NCBI GenBank assembly: GCA_036635835.1
Contig: JAVWPP010000001.1
Location: 1 to 64,000, forward strand
Length of the DNA: 64,000 bases
Direction of reading: 5' to 3'
Source of the DNA: JAVWPP01 sp036635835
Lineage (GTDB): Bacteria > Bacillota > Clostridia > TANB77 > CAG-465
The notes beneath the pieces were generated by a model that was given only the letters and a program-made list of their open reading frames with translations, had not been told where the DNA came from and ran no database searches. Positions 6,774-15,950 of the stretch are shown in pieces. The position numbers and the translations under genes were made by a program. Position 1 is the first letter of the stretch; each line of letters opens with the position of its first letter.

Positions 6774-8840
6774 CTACATTTGTGTATTCATTTGGCTGAA
6801 GTAATTCATCATCTGCGAAATACTTACTAAAATAAGTGGTACAACCAAAAATCCTCCTATTAAAAGAACCATTGGAGCAAATCCTAAACCTTTTCCCATT
6901 ATAACTTTTTTCTCTACCATTCTCATGTTAGCTTCTTTTCTTTTCTCGTAATTAAAAGTTCTTTCTGTTTCTAGCTCATCAAATGCTTGTACTACTGGAA
7001 TTCTTTCTACAGCTGAAATCATACCATCTACTATTCTTATAAAATCTTTAAATGGAACATCTTCTTTTAGCTGCTCTAAAGCTTCAACAGCACCTGCTTC
7101 AAAGTTATTTAAAGCAGTAGTTATTGGTTCTTTAAAAGCATATGAATATCTAGCAAGCCATTCTAAAATTGTCTGTACATCAATTCTTTCTATATGCATA
7201 AGCATTAAAATTATTGATTGGAATTGCATGATCTCATTTTCTTTTTCCATTTGACGCATTTTATTTCTTATTGCAAGTGAAATGTTTGGAATAAAGTACC
7301 CTATCATACCTAGTAGAATTGCAATAATTAATTCCCACCATTTAAAATAAGCACTTTGTACTTTTTGTACTTTTGCATATAATCTATCTATAGCTGCTTC
7401 ATCATAAGTCTTGCCATCTTTAGCTAGCTCAGCTGTGAATTCTTCTTTAGTAAGGTTTTCTTCCTTTTTATACGTTTTAACTTGTTCTGCATCTTCAACA
7501 GCCATTGCATCTGCGGCTGCTTGCTCTTCCGGAGATAATGCTCCAAATGATTGGAACTCCTCTGAAATAGCAGTATATACAAGAGAAACGTCTACTTTAT
7601 GTAGTTGGAATATTAACAAAACTGAAAATATTGTTATAATAAAAAAGTACGTGAATTTATTTACATAGAACCATTCTAATGTTAAATATGAATTTGTATT
7701 TTTTATTAATGTTGTTTCCTTTTTATATCTTGTAGTGTTTTTTCTAGGCATAAATACATCAATTAGATCTTTAACAAATCTATTTTTATATAATCTTTCT
7801 TGCCATTTTACATCTGAAACCCTATCAAATTTAATTTTTTCAGTATCATCTTTTACAACTTTAAGCATTAAATATGAGCCGAAAATTGTAACAAGTAATA
7901 AAGTTTCCATTATAAATCCGGTACTACTATCATAGAAATTAAGTAGTGCTGGGAAGTTTGCAGATGCCCATGCTTTAACAGGGTTTATAAAGAATATAGG
8001 CGCTATAGCTATAAGTGTTAAACTTCTAAACATATAGTCGATTTTATCTCTTTTTAATATTTCAAGATATACATCATTTAAAATATTGTTAAGATTTTTT
8101 AAGAATACTGATGTACCCTCTACTTGCCTGTCTCCAAGTTCCATTACTAGATAACAAATACCAGCAAATAATTTTAAAAATCTATTTGGCGCAGTATCAT
8201 AATATCTTTCAAGTTCTTGCTCAGGCCTTTCAGATAGTAAGGCTTCTTTTATTCTCTTAACTTGAGGTACTATTTCTTTATCTCCTAAGTTATCTATTGC
8301 TTCATTTAAAGATTCCTCAATCATACCATGATCATGGAAACCATGTCTAACTTCTAAGAACATATCTGAAATTTGTCTTAGTATTTTATCTTCTACTTTA
8401 GTAACCATGTAATCTATAAACTTTTCGCCTATATACATTACAATAAGTATAATAATCATTCCTCTATATAGATCACTTATTACGGATAATACTACAAATA
8501 GGGATGTGAATATTAAAACTAAAGTTATAGTTAATATTTTTGCTGATTCATTTCTTATTTGATACTCTGTATAGTCATTAACCATTTCAAGTTTTGTTCT
8601 TATTTTTTTCAAATATCTTTTAATAAATATGATTTTAACATATACATTATATGCATATTGATAGAACCTATCAAAAATATCTGAATTCTTAGATTTCTTT
8701 TTAATGATTAAATGATCTGCTTCTCTAAGAGTAGCATTATTTCTATATTTTCGTTTAACAAGTAATAAAGCAACTATTAGCAATAATGCTCCTACTCCAG
8801 ATATACCTAGCATTATAAATGCTATTAATTTAACATCCAT
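6774..8840 (-). CDS. Fused TadB/TadC-like (GspF-type) platform membrane protein
   Basis: 688 residues with hydrophobic segments at about 5-28, 100-140, 265-285, 300-325, 390-410, 495-515 and 655-680. The two halves each resemble a GspF/TadB/TadC unit: long cytoplasmic helical stretches between membrane pairs, with EVRHGF, ALNNF and DELETERTFNYEKR-type conserved helices. Tad systems usually encode TadB and TadC separately, so this looks like a fusion. An acidic hydrophilic insert (about 425-485) sits between two membrane spans and should face outward. The gene starts 4 bp after the ATPase gene. Platform proteins couple the ATPase to subunit assembly in the membrane. The family is clear at the topology level, less so in detail. 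Confidence 0.7.
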   Translation of the reverse strand: MDVKLIAFIMLGISGVGALLLIVALLLVKRKYRNNATLREADHLIIKKKSKNSDIFDRFYQYAYNVYVKIIFIKRYLKKIRTKLEMVNDYTEYQIRNESAKILTITLVLIFTSLFVVLSVISDLYRGMIIILIVMYIGEKFIDYMVTKVEDKILRQISDMFLEVRHGFHDHGMIEESLNEAIDNLGDKEIVPQVKRIKEALLSERPEQELERYYDTAPNRFLKLFAGICYLVMELGDRQVEGTSVFLKNLNNILNDVYLEILKRDKIDYMFRSLTLIAIAPIFFINPVKAWASANFPALLNFYDSSTGFIMETLLLVTIFGSYLMLKVVKDDTEKIKFDRVSDVKWQERLYKNRFVKDLIDVFMPRKNTTRYKKETTLIKNTNSYLTLEWFYVNKFTYFFIITIFSVLLIFQLHKVDVSLVYTAISEEFQSFGALSPEEQAAADAMAVEDAEQVKTYKKEENLTKEEFTAELAKDGKTYDEAAIDRLYAKVQKVQSAYFKWWELIIAILLGMIGYFIPNISLAIRNKMRQMEKENEIMQFQSIILMLMHIERIDVQTILEWLARYSYAFKEPITTALNNFEAGAVEALEQLKEDVPFKDFIRIVDGMISAVERIPVVQAFDELETERTFNYEKRKEANMRMVEKKVIMGKGLGFAPMVLLIGGFLVVPLILVSISQMMNYFSQMNTQM

Positions 8841-8844
8841 TTAA

Positions 8845-10737
8845 TCACCCCCATGCTGTATCTAAAAATTCATCAAAAGCTGTTACGTCTTCTGGAGACA
8901 TATTCTCTCTCATTGCTTTTATATTAGTAGCACTTAAGGCGTTAGGGAAAACGTATTCTCCATTTTGCCATTCTACTATGTTTTTGCAGTCATAAGTTCT
9001 TGTTTGTGTCATATGTTTAAAGTATTCTACTGCATTATCCATGAACTTATCCATTTTTCCTTCCATTGATGCTTCTTGTTTATATGCATCACTGTAAGTG
9101 AAAACTTTTTCTAAAGGTATACATTCTGTTATTCTTTCGATATATCTAGAACCATCTACACCTCTTTTTAAGTGAATATCAAAGTTTATTACGTTTACAA
9201 CTTGCACTTCCGCAACTCCCTCGTTATTGAACATACCTATTTTTAATAGTGAGTTTCTAAGTGAAGTTATTAAGTTAGGGAAAGTCTTAGCATGGTGAGT
9301 AAATAGTGTAAATTTAGATGCAACTTGGGCCATTTGAATCATCCAAGCAGCAACTGGATCGGTTGCAACCTCTCCTAGTATGTTAACACCACCATCTGTT
9401 TTCTTTTGTACGTCTAGACCCATTTGTCCAGTTATTGTTTCTGTTTCTCTAAGAGATAAGATATTGTGGTATGGGTAAATTTTTCTTAAATGTAACTCGA
9501 ACGCTGTCTCCTGTACACGAATTGTGATAGTAGGATAAATATACGTCATAATTGCCATAAGAAGAGTTGTTTTACCACAACCTTGCTCACCAGTAACTGC
9601 TGTTACTCTAGCACCTCTAATTAAGTATTTTAATAATTCTATTACTGGTTCTTTATTTTTATGTGTTAATAATTGTTCTGCTCTTAGCAATTCTGGAGCT
9701 GCGAACTTTCTTACGAAGAAAGCCCATGACTCAGCAAAGTTTGGTCTAAGAACAACAACACGGGAACCATCTTTCATCTCATTGATTTTAAAACCAACAG
9801 ACTCAGATAATTGTCCTGGATTGTTATATTTGTATATGTTTTGACATACTCTTTTTAATTCTGCTTCACTACCAAAAGATAGGAATGATAGGTAAATAGC
9901 TTTACCTCTAAAGAATATCCAAACTGAATCATATGCCATTGGTATTGTTTTTTCATTCATTTGTGTTAAGAAATCATCCATACCTGCTACTTGGTTCATG
10001 AAAGATTCTGGAATACCAGAAACACCTCCTGAAATACCATCTATAGCCATATCTCTGATATCATCAATAACACTGTATCCTTTATATAATTGATATACTC
10101 TCTGAACAACTATTTCTAGTTTGTCTTGGAAACTTAGTATGTCTTCTGAAACTTCCATATCATAAATCTGAGATATTTCTTCTCTTGTTATAACATAAGA
10201 AGGTACATACTTATCAAATTCATATTTTGGAACATCTAGATTATATTTTGTTATCATTTTTGATAATGCATCTGTTTTATATTCTTTTTTAAACAAATGT
10301 AATAAAATTTCAAATTTATCTTGATAACTTAATCTTTCTACATCGTTAAATGATATTGCATAGTTTATGTTGTGTGAATTTACGCCATAATTGTTTTGTA
10401 ACAAATCATAGATAAAATTCTTAACATATCTCTTATCATTAACATCCGCATAACCTGCGCCTTTAAGAGCTCTTTTAAGTTCATACTTTATACTTTTTCT
10501 TCTTTCAAATTCATCTTCTGAAAGTGCTAAATCGTATAAATTCATTCTTGTTATTTCATCAAATTGTCTTTTTATATATTCTTTTAATTGTGTTACGCTA
10601 TATTTTTCTTTTTCTGCTTCATATTCATCTTGCACCTCTGAATTTTTTCTGCCAGAAAACTTAACATAGAAGAACATAAAAACAATTCCTAATATTAATA
10701 ATATTAAAATTAAATTTAATACTCCTGCAACTGTCAT
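8845..10737 (-). CDS. TadA/CpaF-like (VirB11/GspE superfamily) secretion ATPase with membrane anchor
   Basis: 630 residues. The C-terminal half is a secretion ATPase: Walker A GEQGCGKTT at about 383-391, a Walker B-like NILGEV near 452, and a histidine box TLFTHHAKTFPNL. Unlike usual CpaF proteins it begins with a transmembrane segment (about 5-27). A long charged helical domain with tandem YQDKFEILL and FQDKLEIVV-type repeats (about 130-215) follows before the ATPase. It would power assembly of the pilin-like subunits through the adjacent platform protein. The gene lies 16 bp after the TadZ-like gene and 4 bp before the platform gene. The ATPase assignment is firm; the membrane-tethered form is unusual. 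Confidence 0.85.
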   Translation of the reverse strand: MTVAGVLNLILILLILGIVFMFFYVKFSGRKNSEVQDEYEAEKEKYSVTQLKEYIKRQFDEITRMNLYDLALSEDEFERRKSIKYELKRALKGAGYADVNDKRYVKNFIYDLLQNNYGVNSHNINYAISFNDVERLSYQDKFEILLHLFKKEYKTDALSKMITKYNLDVPKYEFDKYVPSYVITREEISQIYDMEVSEDILSFQDKLEIVVQRVYQLYKGYSVIDDIRDMAIDGISGGVSGIPESFMNQVAGMDDFLTQMNEKTIPMAYDSVWIFFRGKAIYLSFLSFGSEAELKRVCQNIYKYNNPGQLSESVGFKINEMKDGSRVVVLRPNFAESWAFFVRKFAAPELLRAEQLLTHKNKEPVIELLKYLIRGARVTAVTGEQGCGKTTLLMAIMTYIYPTITIRVQETAFELHLRKIYPYHNILSLRETETITGQMGLDVQKKTDGGVNILGEVATDPVAAWMIQMAQVASKFTLFTHHAKTFPNLITSLRNSLLKIGMFNNEGVAEVQVVNVINFDIHLKRGVDGSRYIERITECIPLEKVFTYSDAYKQEASMEGKMDKFMDNAVEYFKHMTQTRTYDCKNIVEWQNGEYVFPNALSATNIKAMRENMSPEDVTAFDEFLDTAWG

Positions 10738-10752
10738 GTTTCTACCTCCTTT

Positions 10753-11565
10753 CTACTCTTTTATATTTAATTGACTTAAAATTTCTTCTTCTATTTTTCT
10801 TGTTTCACTTATAAAATATCCAATTGAATCTCTAGGAGACGCTTTTAAGTTTTTAAATAAGAAATCTACTACATTACCATCGTTAACTGCATCTCTAAAC
10901 TGTACGCAGTTAGGTATTGTATATATTGGTACTTTCATTTTATATTTACTTTTTAGATTGAAAGCAGTGTACTTAGAAGTAGGTACATAATCTCCGATAA
11001 CAATGATATGTTTTTTCTCTTTTAATATTTGTATTTCATCATATCTAGAGAAAAATTCATCTATATCTATAATGTTTTGAGACACTGTTACTACTATAAT
11101 ATCTGCTGTTTTTAGTACATTTGTAACTGCATGTGAATCTTGCCCTTTTGGCGAATCAAAGAAAACTACATCATAAGCATCATCTGCTCTATCTAGCACA
11201 TATGCCATGTTTTCAAACATTTTTCTATATGCTTCTCTTTCTTTAACATTAAGACCATACAGTACATCTAATCTATTTTTTAATATTGGTTTGGCATAGT
11301 TTTTTATTCCTTCTGCAGATAGTTTGTTACTATCTATTAATCTTGTTAATGCTGACATTCCTATATTTGAATTTGTAAAAGCATCCATTGCTTTTAAATC
11401 AAAATATGGTGTAAAGGCAGATTCAATAACTTTATTTTGCCAGTGCCCTTGCAATATTATAGAGGAAAATTTATTGTCTATACCAGTTAAAGCACTTATA
11501 GCAATTAAGCTATGAGTTGAGCCTGTTCTAGTTGACTTTGGAGACCAAAATATAACTTTAGACAT
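10753..11565 (-). CDS. TadZ/CpaE-like (MinD/ParA superfamily) protein with degenerate P-loop
   Basis: 270 residues. It has the layout of a MinD/ParA-type protein: an N-terminal strand plus loop VIFWSPKSTRTGSTHSLIAI, then VVFFDSPKG in the Walker A'/B region, and IIVVTVSQNI in the later core strand. The loop occupies the place of KGGxGKT but lacks the GK pair, so ATP binding may be lost or altered. Such TadZ/CpaE proteins localise Tad machines at the membrane. Its start overlaps the upstream stop as TAATG, indicating translational coupling with the second TadZ-like gene. Assignment by fold and neighbourhood. Confidence 0.65.
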   Translation of the reverse strand: MSKVIFWSPKSTRTGSTHSLIAISALTGIDNKFSSIILQGHWQNKVIESAFTPYFDLKAMDAFTNSNIGMSALTRLIDSNKLSAEGIKNYAKPILKNRLDVLYGLNVKEREAYRKMFENMAYVLDRADDAYDVVFFDSPKGQDSHAVTNVLKTADIIVVTVSQNIIDIDEFFSRYDEIQILKEKKHIIVIGDYVPTSKYTAFNLKSKYKMKVPIYTIPNCVQFRDAVNDGNVVDFLFKNLKASPRDSIGYFISETRKIEEEILSQLNIKE

Positions 11566-12287
11566 TATTTTCTCCTCCTTTCATATTGTTTTAATGATTT
11601 TCTTATAAATGAAGTTTGCCCGTCACCTAGTATCAATCCTGATACTTCAACTGCTGCATTCTTAAAAGCATTAGAGAATTTTTTATACTCTATTACTCCA
11701 GAATATACATTTTCAATGCTTGCTACTTTATCTACTTCATCGTAAGGGAACTCTATTGGTTCATGTTCCCATACAACTTCATACTCACTAAATTTATTTT
11801 CAAAGTATTGTTCACTTGCTCTTTGCAAGTATAATTTATATATTACTTTTGTCATTTTAATTTCTTGCTCTGGTAATTTAAAATTGAACATTGTTTTAAG
11901 AATTTCAGCATTTTTTTCTACCGAAATTGGACTGTGATCAAAGAAGAAAAACAATTTATCAAATCCACGTTTTCTAAATTCTTGATATGATTGTTGATTA
12001 TCTATATCTACAATCATGTAATCATATTCATCTAGATTTATATTTCTTTCAATGATATATTTTTCAAAGTGCCCTAATGATTCATAGTTTACAGCGCCGT
12101 ATAGCCCATCGTAATTAGCTATATGTGGCTCTGTTTTACCCTCAATAGAGGGCAAAGTATATTTCAATCTTTGTTCAGATGTTCCATCCATTATCAGAAC
12201 TTTTTTTCCACATATAGTTAGCATTTTTGCTACTGATATTATAAAATCTGTTTTATTTACGTATCCTAAAAATCCTATAACTTGCAT
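11565..12287 (-). CDS. Second TadZ-like MinD/ParA-fold protein, P-loop lost
   Basis: About 240 residues from the ATG at 12287, which has GGGAG five bases upstream; an ATG four codons earlier overlaps this site. The N-terminus MQVIGFLGYVNKTDFI has the strand-loop-helix pattern of a MinD-type ATPase but no GKT. Later strands KKVLIMDGTSEQ and YMIVDIDNQQ match the Walker A'/B strand order. The C-terminal end is basic (RKSLKQYERRRK). It is coupled to the next gene by a TAATG overlap. Two neighbouring TadZ-like proteins could form a heterodimeric polar marker; this is inference. Confidence 0.55.
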   Translation of the reverse strand: MQVIGFLGYVNKTDFIISVAKMLTICGKKVLIMDGTSEQRLKYTLPSIEGKTEPHIANYDGLYGAVNYESLGHFEKYIIERNINLDEYDYMIVDIDNQQSYQEFRKRGFDKLFFFFDHSPISVEKNAEILKTMFNFKLPEQEIKMTKVIYKLYLQRASEQYFENKFSEYEVVWEHEPIEFPYDEVDKVASIENVYSGVIEYKKFSNAFKNAAVEVSGLILGDGQTSFIRKSLKQYERRRK

Positions 12288-12331
12288 ACTTTCTCCCATC
12301 TTTTTTTATTTTATATAGTATTATTGTTCAA

Positions 12332-13423
12332 TTATTCAGTTTTTTCTGCATTTGCATCTGCCCCAGCATCTGCTTCTGCCTCTGCAGCTGCTGCATCTTC
12401 TTCTGCCTTAGCAGCATCTAACATTCCTTGTCTTTCTTCTTCTTGTCTTGTTATACTGTCTGTAATTCCAGAAGTTACTTTATCATAATCGTCTTCGTAC
12501 TGTGCTTTATAGCTTGCTATTTGAGCTTCGATTAATAATCTATTTTCTTCGCTTAATTTTTCTTTAGCTTGATCTAAAATATTAGGTCTAGTTCTCATTA
12601 AGTCTTGTATTTGTGTATTTGGCATATAATTTTGTTCAATGCTCTTCTTAGAACTTATAAGTCCAGAGAAATCTTGAATTAATGAATAAACAGATTCTAT
12701 TGCCATGTTTTTATCTTGACCAGATAGTACATCTAGTTCATCATAAATTTTAGCTTTCATAACATCTACTGATTCATCTTTTCCATAAACGATTTGTGAA
12801 TCTGGATCTGAGTATTTAACAGCGTATAATTTTGTTCCTTCATTTAAGAAACTATCTACCATAGCGCCATTCATTAATAATAATTGTTCTTCAGAAATAT
12901 CAAACCACATAGTAAGATTAGAAATCTTATTAACTTTCATTTGAGAAAGCACTACGTAATCTATACCTGATGGGAACATAACTCTTATATCAACTGTGTC
13001 ACCTTCAATTATATCACTTGGCATTAATATTGTATTATATTCAACTGATCTTACGTCTTTGCCCATTAGGCTTTCTGTAAGCATACCGTCAACAAGTGGA
13101 ATGCTTTTAGGTACATTGTATTTTGCTACTTTACCTATTGCATCTCCTTCGCTTCCTATGGCTTTTTGTGGAACATTTTTAATGTGTACGTATACACTAT
13201 TAACCATATCTTTTTTGATTTTTTCGCCTTGTATAACATCTTTTTTGAAGCATACTACTTCTTTTTGATATTTAGCTATGAAATTCTTATTTGTTCCTTC
13301 TTCATATCCTTTTACTGTAACAACAGAAATACCAATTGTGATACCTGCAATTACAAGTCCAATTAATAGCCCAATGCCAAAGCCTATTAACATTTTCTTT
13401 TTTATTTGATTCATTCCTAACAT
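12332..13423 (-). CDS. CpaB/RcpC-like SAF-domain protein of the Tad-like system
   Basis: 363 residues. A basic start (MNQIKKK) and one transmembrane segment (about 10-35) precede a SAF-like region (about 55-130: FKKDVIQGEKIKKDMV..., VPKSIPLVDGMLTE) and a RcpC/CpaB-type beta domain with VDIRVMFPSG and DYVVLSQMKVNKI. The C-terminal ~35 residues are low-complexity Ala/Glu/Asp. In Tad systems this protein sits in the envelope and helps form the channel or anchor. It is the first gene of the Tad-like run, with a strong site GGAGGT upstream of the ATG. I see no clear promoter in front, only an AT-rich dyad (13454-13462 with 13475-13483). Confidence 0.75.
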   Translation of the reverse strand: MLGMNQIKKKMLIGFGIGLLIGLVIAGITIGISVVTVKGYEEGTNKNFIAKYQKEVVCFKKDVIQGEKIKKDMVNSVYVHIKNVPQKAIGSEGDAIGKVAKYNVPKSIPLVDGMLTESLMGKDVRSVEYNTILMPSDIIEGDTVDIRVMFPSGIDYVVLSQMKVNKISNLTMWFDISEEQLLLMNGAMVDSFLNEGTKLYAVKYSDPDSQIVYGKDESVDVMKAKIYDELDVLSGQDKNMAIESVYSLIQDFSGLISSKKSIEQNYMPNTQIQDLMRTRPNILDQAKEKLSEENRLLIEAQIASYKAQYEDDYDKVTSGITDSITRQEEERQGMLDAAKAEEDAAAAEAEADAGADANAEKTE

Positions 13424-13517
13424 ATACTACCTCCATATATTATATCTCACTTTTGATTTTATTATATTAATGATATAAAATCAACTAGTAATATTATATT
13501 TCGCAAAATAATATGTA

Positions 13518-13565
13518 AAAGAAATATGCCTGTAATATTTTTGTAATACTACAGGCATATTTTTT
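13518..13565 (-). terminator. Terminator after the carboxypeptidase gene
   Basis: A 13-bp inverted repeat (AAATATGCCTGTA with its complement) follows the stop directly, with TTTCTTTT on the minus strand. It separates this gene from the Tad-like operon. Confidence 0.8.
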
Positions 13566-14774
13566 TTATTTTAAAAAAATGTAATAATTTTTTAGCATTT
13601 TTTTATACATTTGACTTAACGATATTTTAGGTATATTTTCTCCTATGTAGACTTTTTGTACATAAACTACATTTTCTCCGTTTTTAAATATAACTTCACC
13701 AATTTGTTTAGTTGCTTTTACAGGAGCAAGTAGCTTTTTATCTATTTTTACTTCTTTAACTATTTCCGCTTTTTGTCCTTTATCCATTATATTATTTATA
13801 TCTTCTGCAAATTTCAAATGCACTTTTTCTATGTTTGCTTTCTCTATTTTAACATCTCCAATTACTTCATCTTTTTTAGCTAATTTAATACATGCATAAT
13901 TATTAAATCCATAGTCTAAAAGTTGTTTTACTTCTTCGTTTCTAATCTCTGCAGTTGGTGCCTTTAAGACTACCGCTATAAGAGAAAGTCCATTTTTTGT
14001 AGCACTTCCAGATAGATTAAATAACGCCTGAGATGTAGAACCTGTTTTTAGTCCGTTTGCACCTGGATAAAATCTAATTAGTTTGTTTGTATTAGTAAGT
14101 CCAAATGTACCCCCTCTTAACGTATCCATCCATATACTTGTGAATTTTAATATGTTTGGGTGTTTGGAAATAAGCTCAGATGACATTATACTAATATCTC
14201 TTGCTGAAGTATAATGCTCCGCTTCATCTATTCCATGTGGATTCATGAAATGTGTATTATTCATGCTAAGTTCTTTAGCTCTATTATTCATCATAGCAAC
14301 AAAATTTTCACTGCTGCCACCTATATGTTCTGCTACTGCCATTGATACATCGTTTGCACTAACAACGCAAATTGCTTTTAGGCATTCTTCCACAGAAAGT
14401 TGTTCGTTTTCTTTAAACCAAATTTGAGAACCGCCCATTTTAGAAGCATTTGCACTACATGTAATTTTATCTGTATATGCAAGTTTTCCAGAGTCTATTG
14501 CTTCCATTGTAAGAAGTAATGTCATTATTTTGGTTACGGATGCAGGTAGCAATTTTTCATCTGCATTATTTTCGTATATGACTTTTCCGGTAGTTGGTTC
14601 TACTAATATTTGTGCCGCGGACTTAAAAGCAAAAGTAGGCGGAGCTACAGTTTGCATGCTACTTACGTTTGTTTTTAAATCTAATGAATATATATAGCTG
14701 TTTCCTAAAATTATGCTTGTTGTAAATATACATATTCCTACTAAAAAAATAATTTTTTTTATACTATTTGTCAT
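13566..14774 (-). CDS. D-alanyl-D-alanine carboxypeptidase (DacF type, peptidase S11)
   Basis: 402 residues. An N-terminal signal or anchor segment is followed by the S11 catalytic domain with all three motifs: SVTK (SxxK), SAN (SxN) and LKTGS (KTG). It trims the terminal D-Ala from peptidoglycan stem peptides on the outer face of the membrane. The beta-strand C-terminal domain (DKKLLAPVKATKQIGEV...) and a final hydrophobic stretch are typical of DacA/DacF proteins, as is the length. It lies downstream of gerW in the same orientation, an order often seen in Clostridia near scpA, but is separated from gerW by a terminator. I cannot say whether it acts in sporulation or vegetative growth. Confidence 0.9.
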   Translation of the reverse strand: MTNSIKKIIFLVGICIFTTSIILGNSYIYSLDLKTNVSSMQTVAPPTFAFKSAAQILVEPTTGKVIYENNADEKLLPASVTKIMTLLLTMEAIDSGKLAYTDKITCSANASKMGGSQIWFKENEQLSVEECLKAICVVSANDVSMAVAEHIGGSSENFVAMMNNRAKELSMNNTHFMNPHGIDEAEHYTSARDISIMSSELISKHPNILKFTSIWMDTLRGGTFGLTNTNKLIRFYPGANGLKTGSTSQALFNLSGSATKNGLSLIAVVLKAPTAEIRNEEVKQLLDYGFNNYACIKLAKKDEVIGDVKIEKANIEKVHLKFAEDINNIMDKGQKAEIVKEVKIDKKLLAPVKATKQIGEVIFKNGENVVYVQKVYIGENIPKISLSQMYKKMLKNYYIFLK

Positions 14775-14830
14775 AAAATCACCTAATACATTATATTATT
14801 CATTTCTAAAACTATGCAAACATATTAAGT

Positions 14831-14866
14831 AAAAGGCAATATTCTCATTTTGAATACTGCCTTTTT
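14831..14866 (-). terminator. Terminator after gerW
   Basis: Stem AAAAGGCA-TATTC with complementary TGCCTTTT on the other side, then a T-run, directly after the gerW stop. Confidence 0.8.
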
Positions 14867-14867
14867 A

Positions 14868-15326
14868 TTATTTTTCTATTTTGTTTTTAATAGATTCTAA
14901 TTCTTTATCTGCTTTTTCTACTTCTGTTTCGCTTTTCTTATTTATGCAATTACCAATTAACAAACTAACCTTATCCATTGCATCTGGAGCAAGGTCTATT
15001 ATTTTTTCTACAGCTGATGATGCGTTTAAATTAAGGACTTTTATGTTTCCGTCTTTAACTACTAAAAACGCAGAAGGAGATATATTTACTCCCGCTCCAC
15101 TTCCTCCACCAAAAGGTAGTTTTACACTTTCCGAAAATTTATTTAGTTTGTTTGTATTAAACTCACTTCCTCCAGAAGCAAAGCCAAATGTAACTTTAGA
15201 CACAGGTATTATTATTGTTCCGTCAGCGCTTTGAACTACGTCTCCTATTATTGTGTTAACATCTATCATGTCTCTTAGTGATGTCATAGCTGTAACCATT
15301 AAACTTTCAATTGGATGATCTGCCAT
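14868..15326 (-). CDS. gerW: Spore protein GerW (YtfJ family)
   Basis: About 152 residues from the ATG at 15326. This start gives MADHPIESLM, matching the family opening, and has AAGGTGG upstream; the GTG four codons earlier does not. Features are IDVNTIIGDVV, IIIPVSKVTFGFASGG, the Gly-rich GGGSGAGVNISP and SAFLVVKDG, the diagnostic YtfJ core. In Bacillus this protein is made in the developing spore and supports L-alanine germination. Its first ~28 bases overlap the end of the DUF2953 gene, the usual partner. It supports a sporulation programme in this genome. Confidence 0.9.
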   Translation of the reverse strand: MADHPIESLMVTAMTSLRDMIDVNTIIGDVVQSADGTIIIPVSKVTFGFASGGSEFNTNKLNKFSESVKLPFGGGSGAGVNISPSAFLVVKDGNIKVLNLNASSAVEKIIDLAPDAMDKVSLLIGNCINKKSETEVEKADKELESIKNKIEK

Positions 15327-15913
15327 ACTTTTTTCCACCTTTCCTTTATATATTTTTTTATTACTTGTATAATAATAGTTATATTTTTAGCAATAGTTGT
15401 TGAAAATATACATGTAAAACTATAAGTATAGCTGTTTTCTGTAGAAAGCATCTTTATATTAATGTATGTATCTTCTAGTTTGGAAATATTTGCACCTATT
15501 AAGCAGTTTATATACGTAAGTATTCCTACATTTATAAGGGGTGAAATGCTTACATCTCCTGTATTAAGGCCAAAGTGCAGCTCTATTTTTTTGTATTTTA
15601 CGTTATTTAATATATTTATTAAGTCTTTTACTTCGAAAGATTTATATATGTCCTCTTCTAGATTTAAAAACTTTTTATATACTATTTGTGCGGCTTTTTC
15701 GTAATCTATTAATTTGTCTTTACCTAAACCGATTTTATCTAATGCATTTTCAAATTCTATTTTTTTTATTTTTATTCCATAGATGCTTACTTGAAAATAG
15801 TCTTTTTCATTGTTTTGTTTTATATCTTCTGTTACCATTTTTATTTCAAATGTAAGAGGTAAAAGAAAAATAGCTAATATACATGTTATACTGAATAAAA
15901 TTAAATAAATCAT
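15299..15913 (-). CDS. DUF2953 family membrane protein
   Basis: 204 residues. It begins with a hydrophobic segment (MIYLILFSITCILAIFLLPL) and then FEIKMV, with the VSIYGIKIKKI strand typical of DUF2953. The C-terminal half contains NVKYKKIELHFGLNTGD and a region of hydrophobic and basic residues. The family has no established biochemical role; it is nearly always next to gerW/ytfJ, as here, with overlapping ends. It is expressed from the same transcript as scpA upstream, 37 bp away. Confidence 0.75.
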   Translation of the reverse strand: MIYLILFSITCILAIFLLPLTFEIKMVTEDIKQNNEKDYFQVSIYGIKIKKIEFENALDKIGLGKDKLIDYEKAAQIVYKKFLNLEEDIYKSFEVKDLINILNNVKYKKIELHFGLNTGDVSISPLINVGILTYINCLIGANISKLEDTYINIKMLSTENSYTYSFTCIFSTTIAKNITIIIQVIKKYIKERWKKVWQIIQLKV

Positions 15914-15950
15914 ATTCTCACCACTTGTATTATTAGCTATTTTTTTTATA

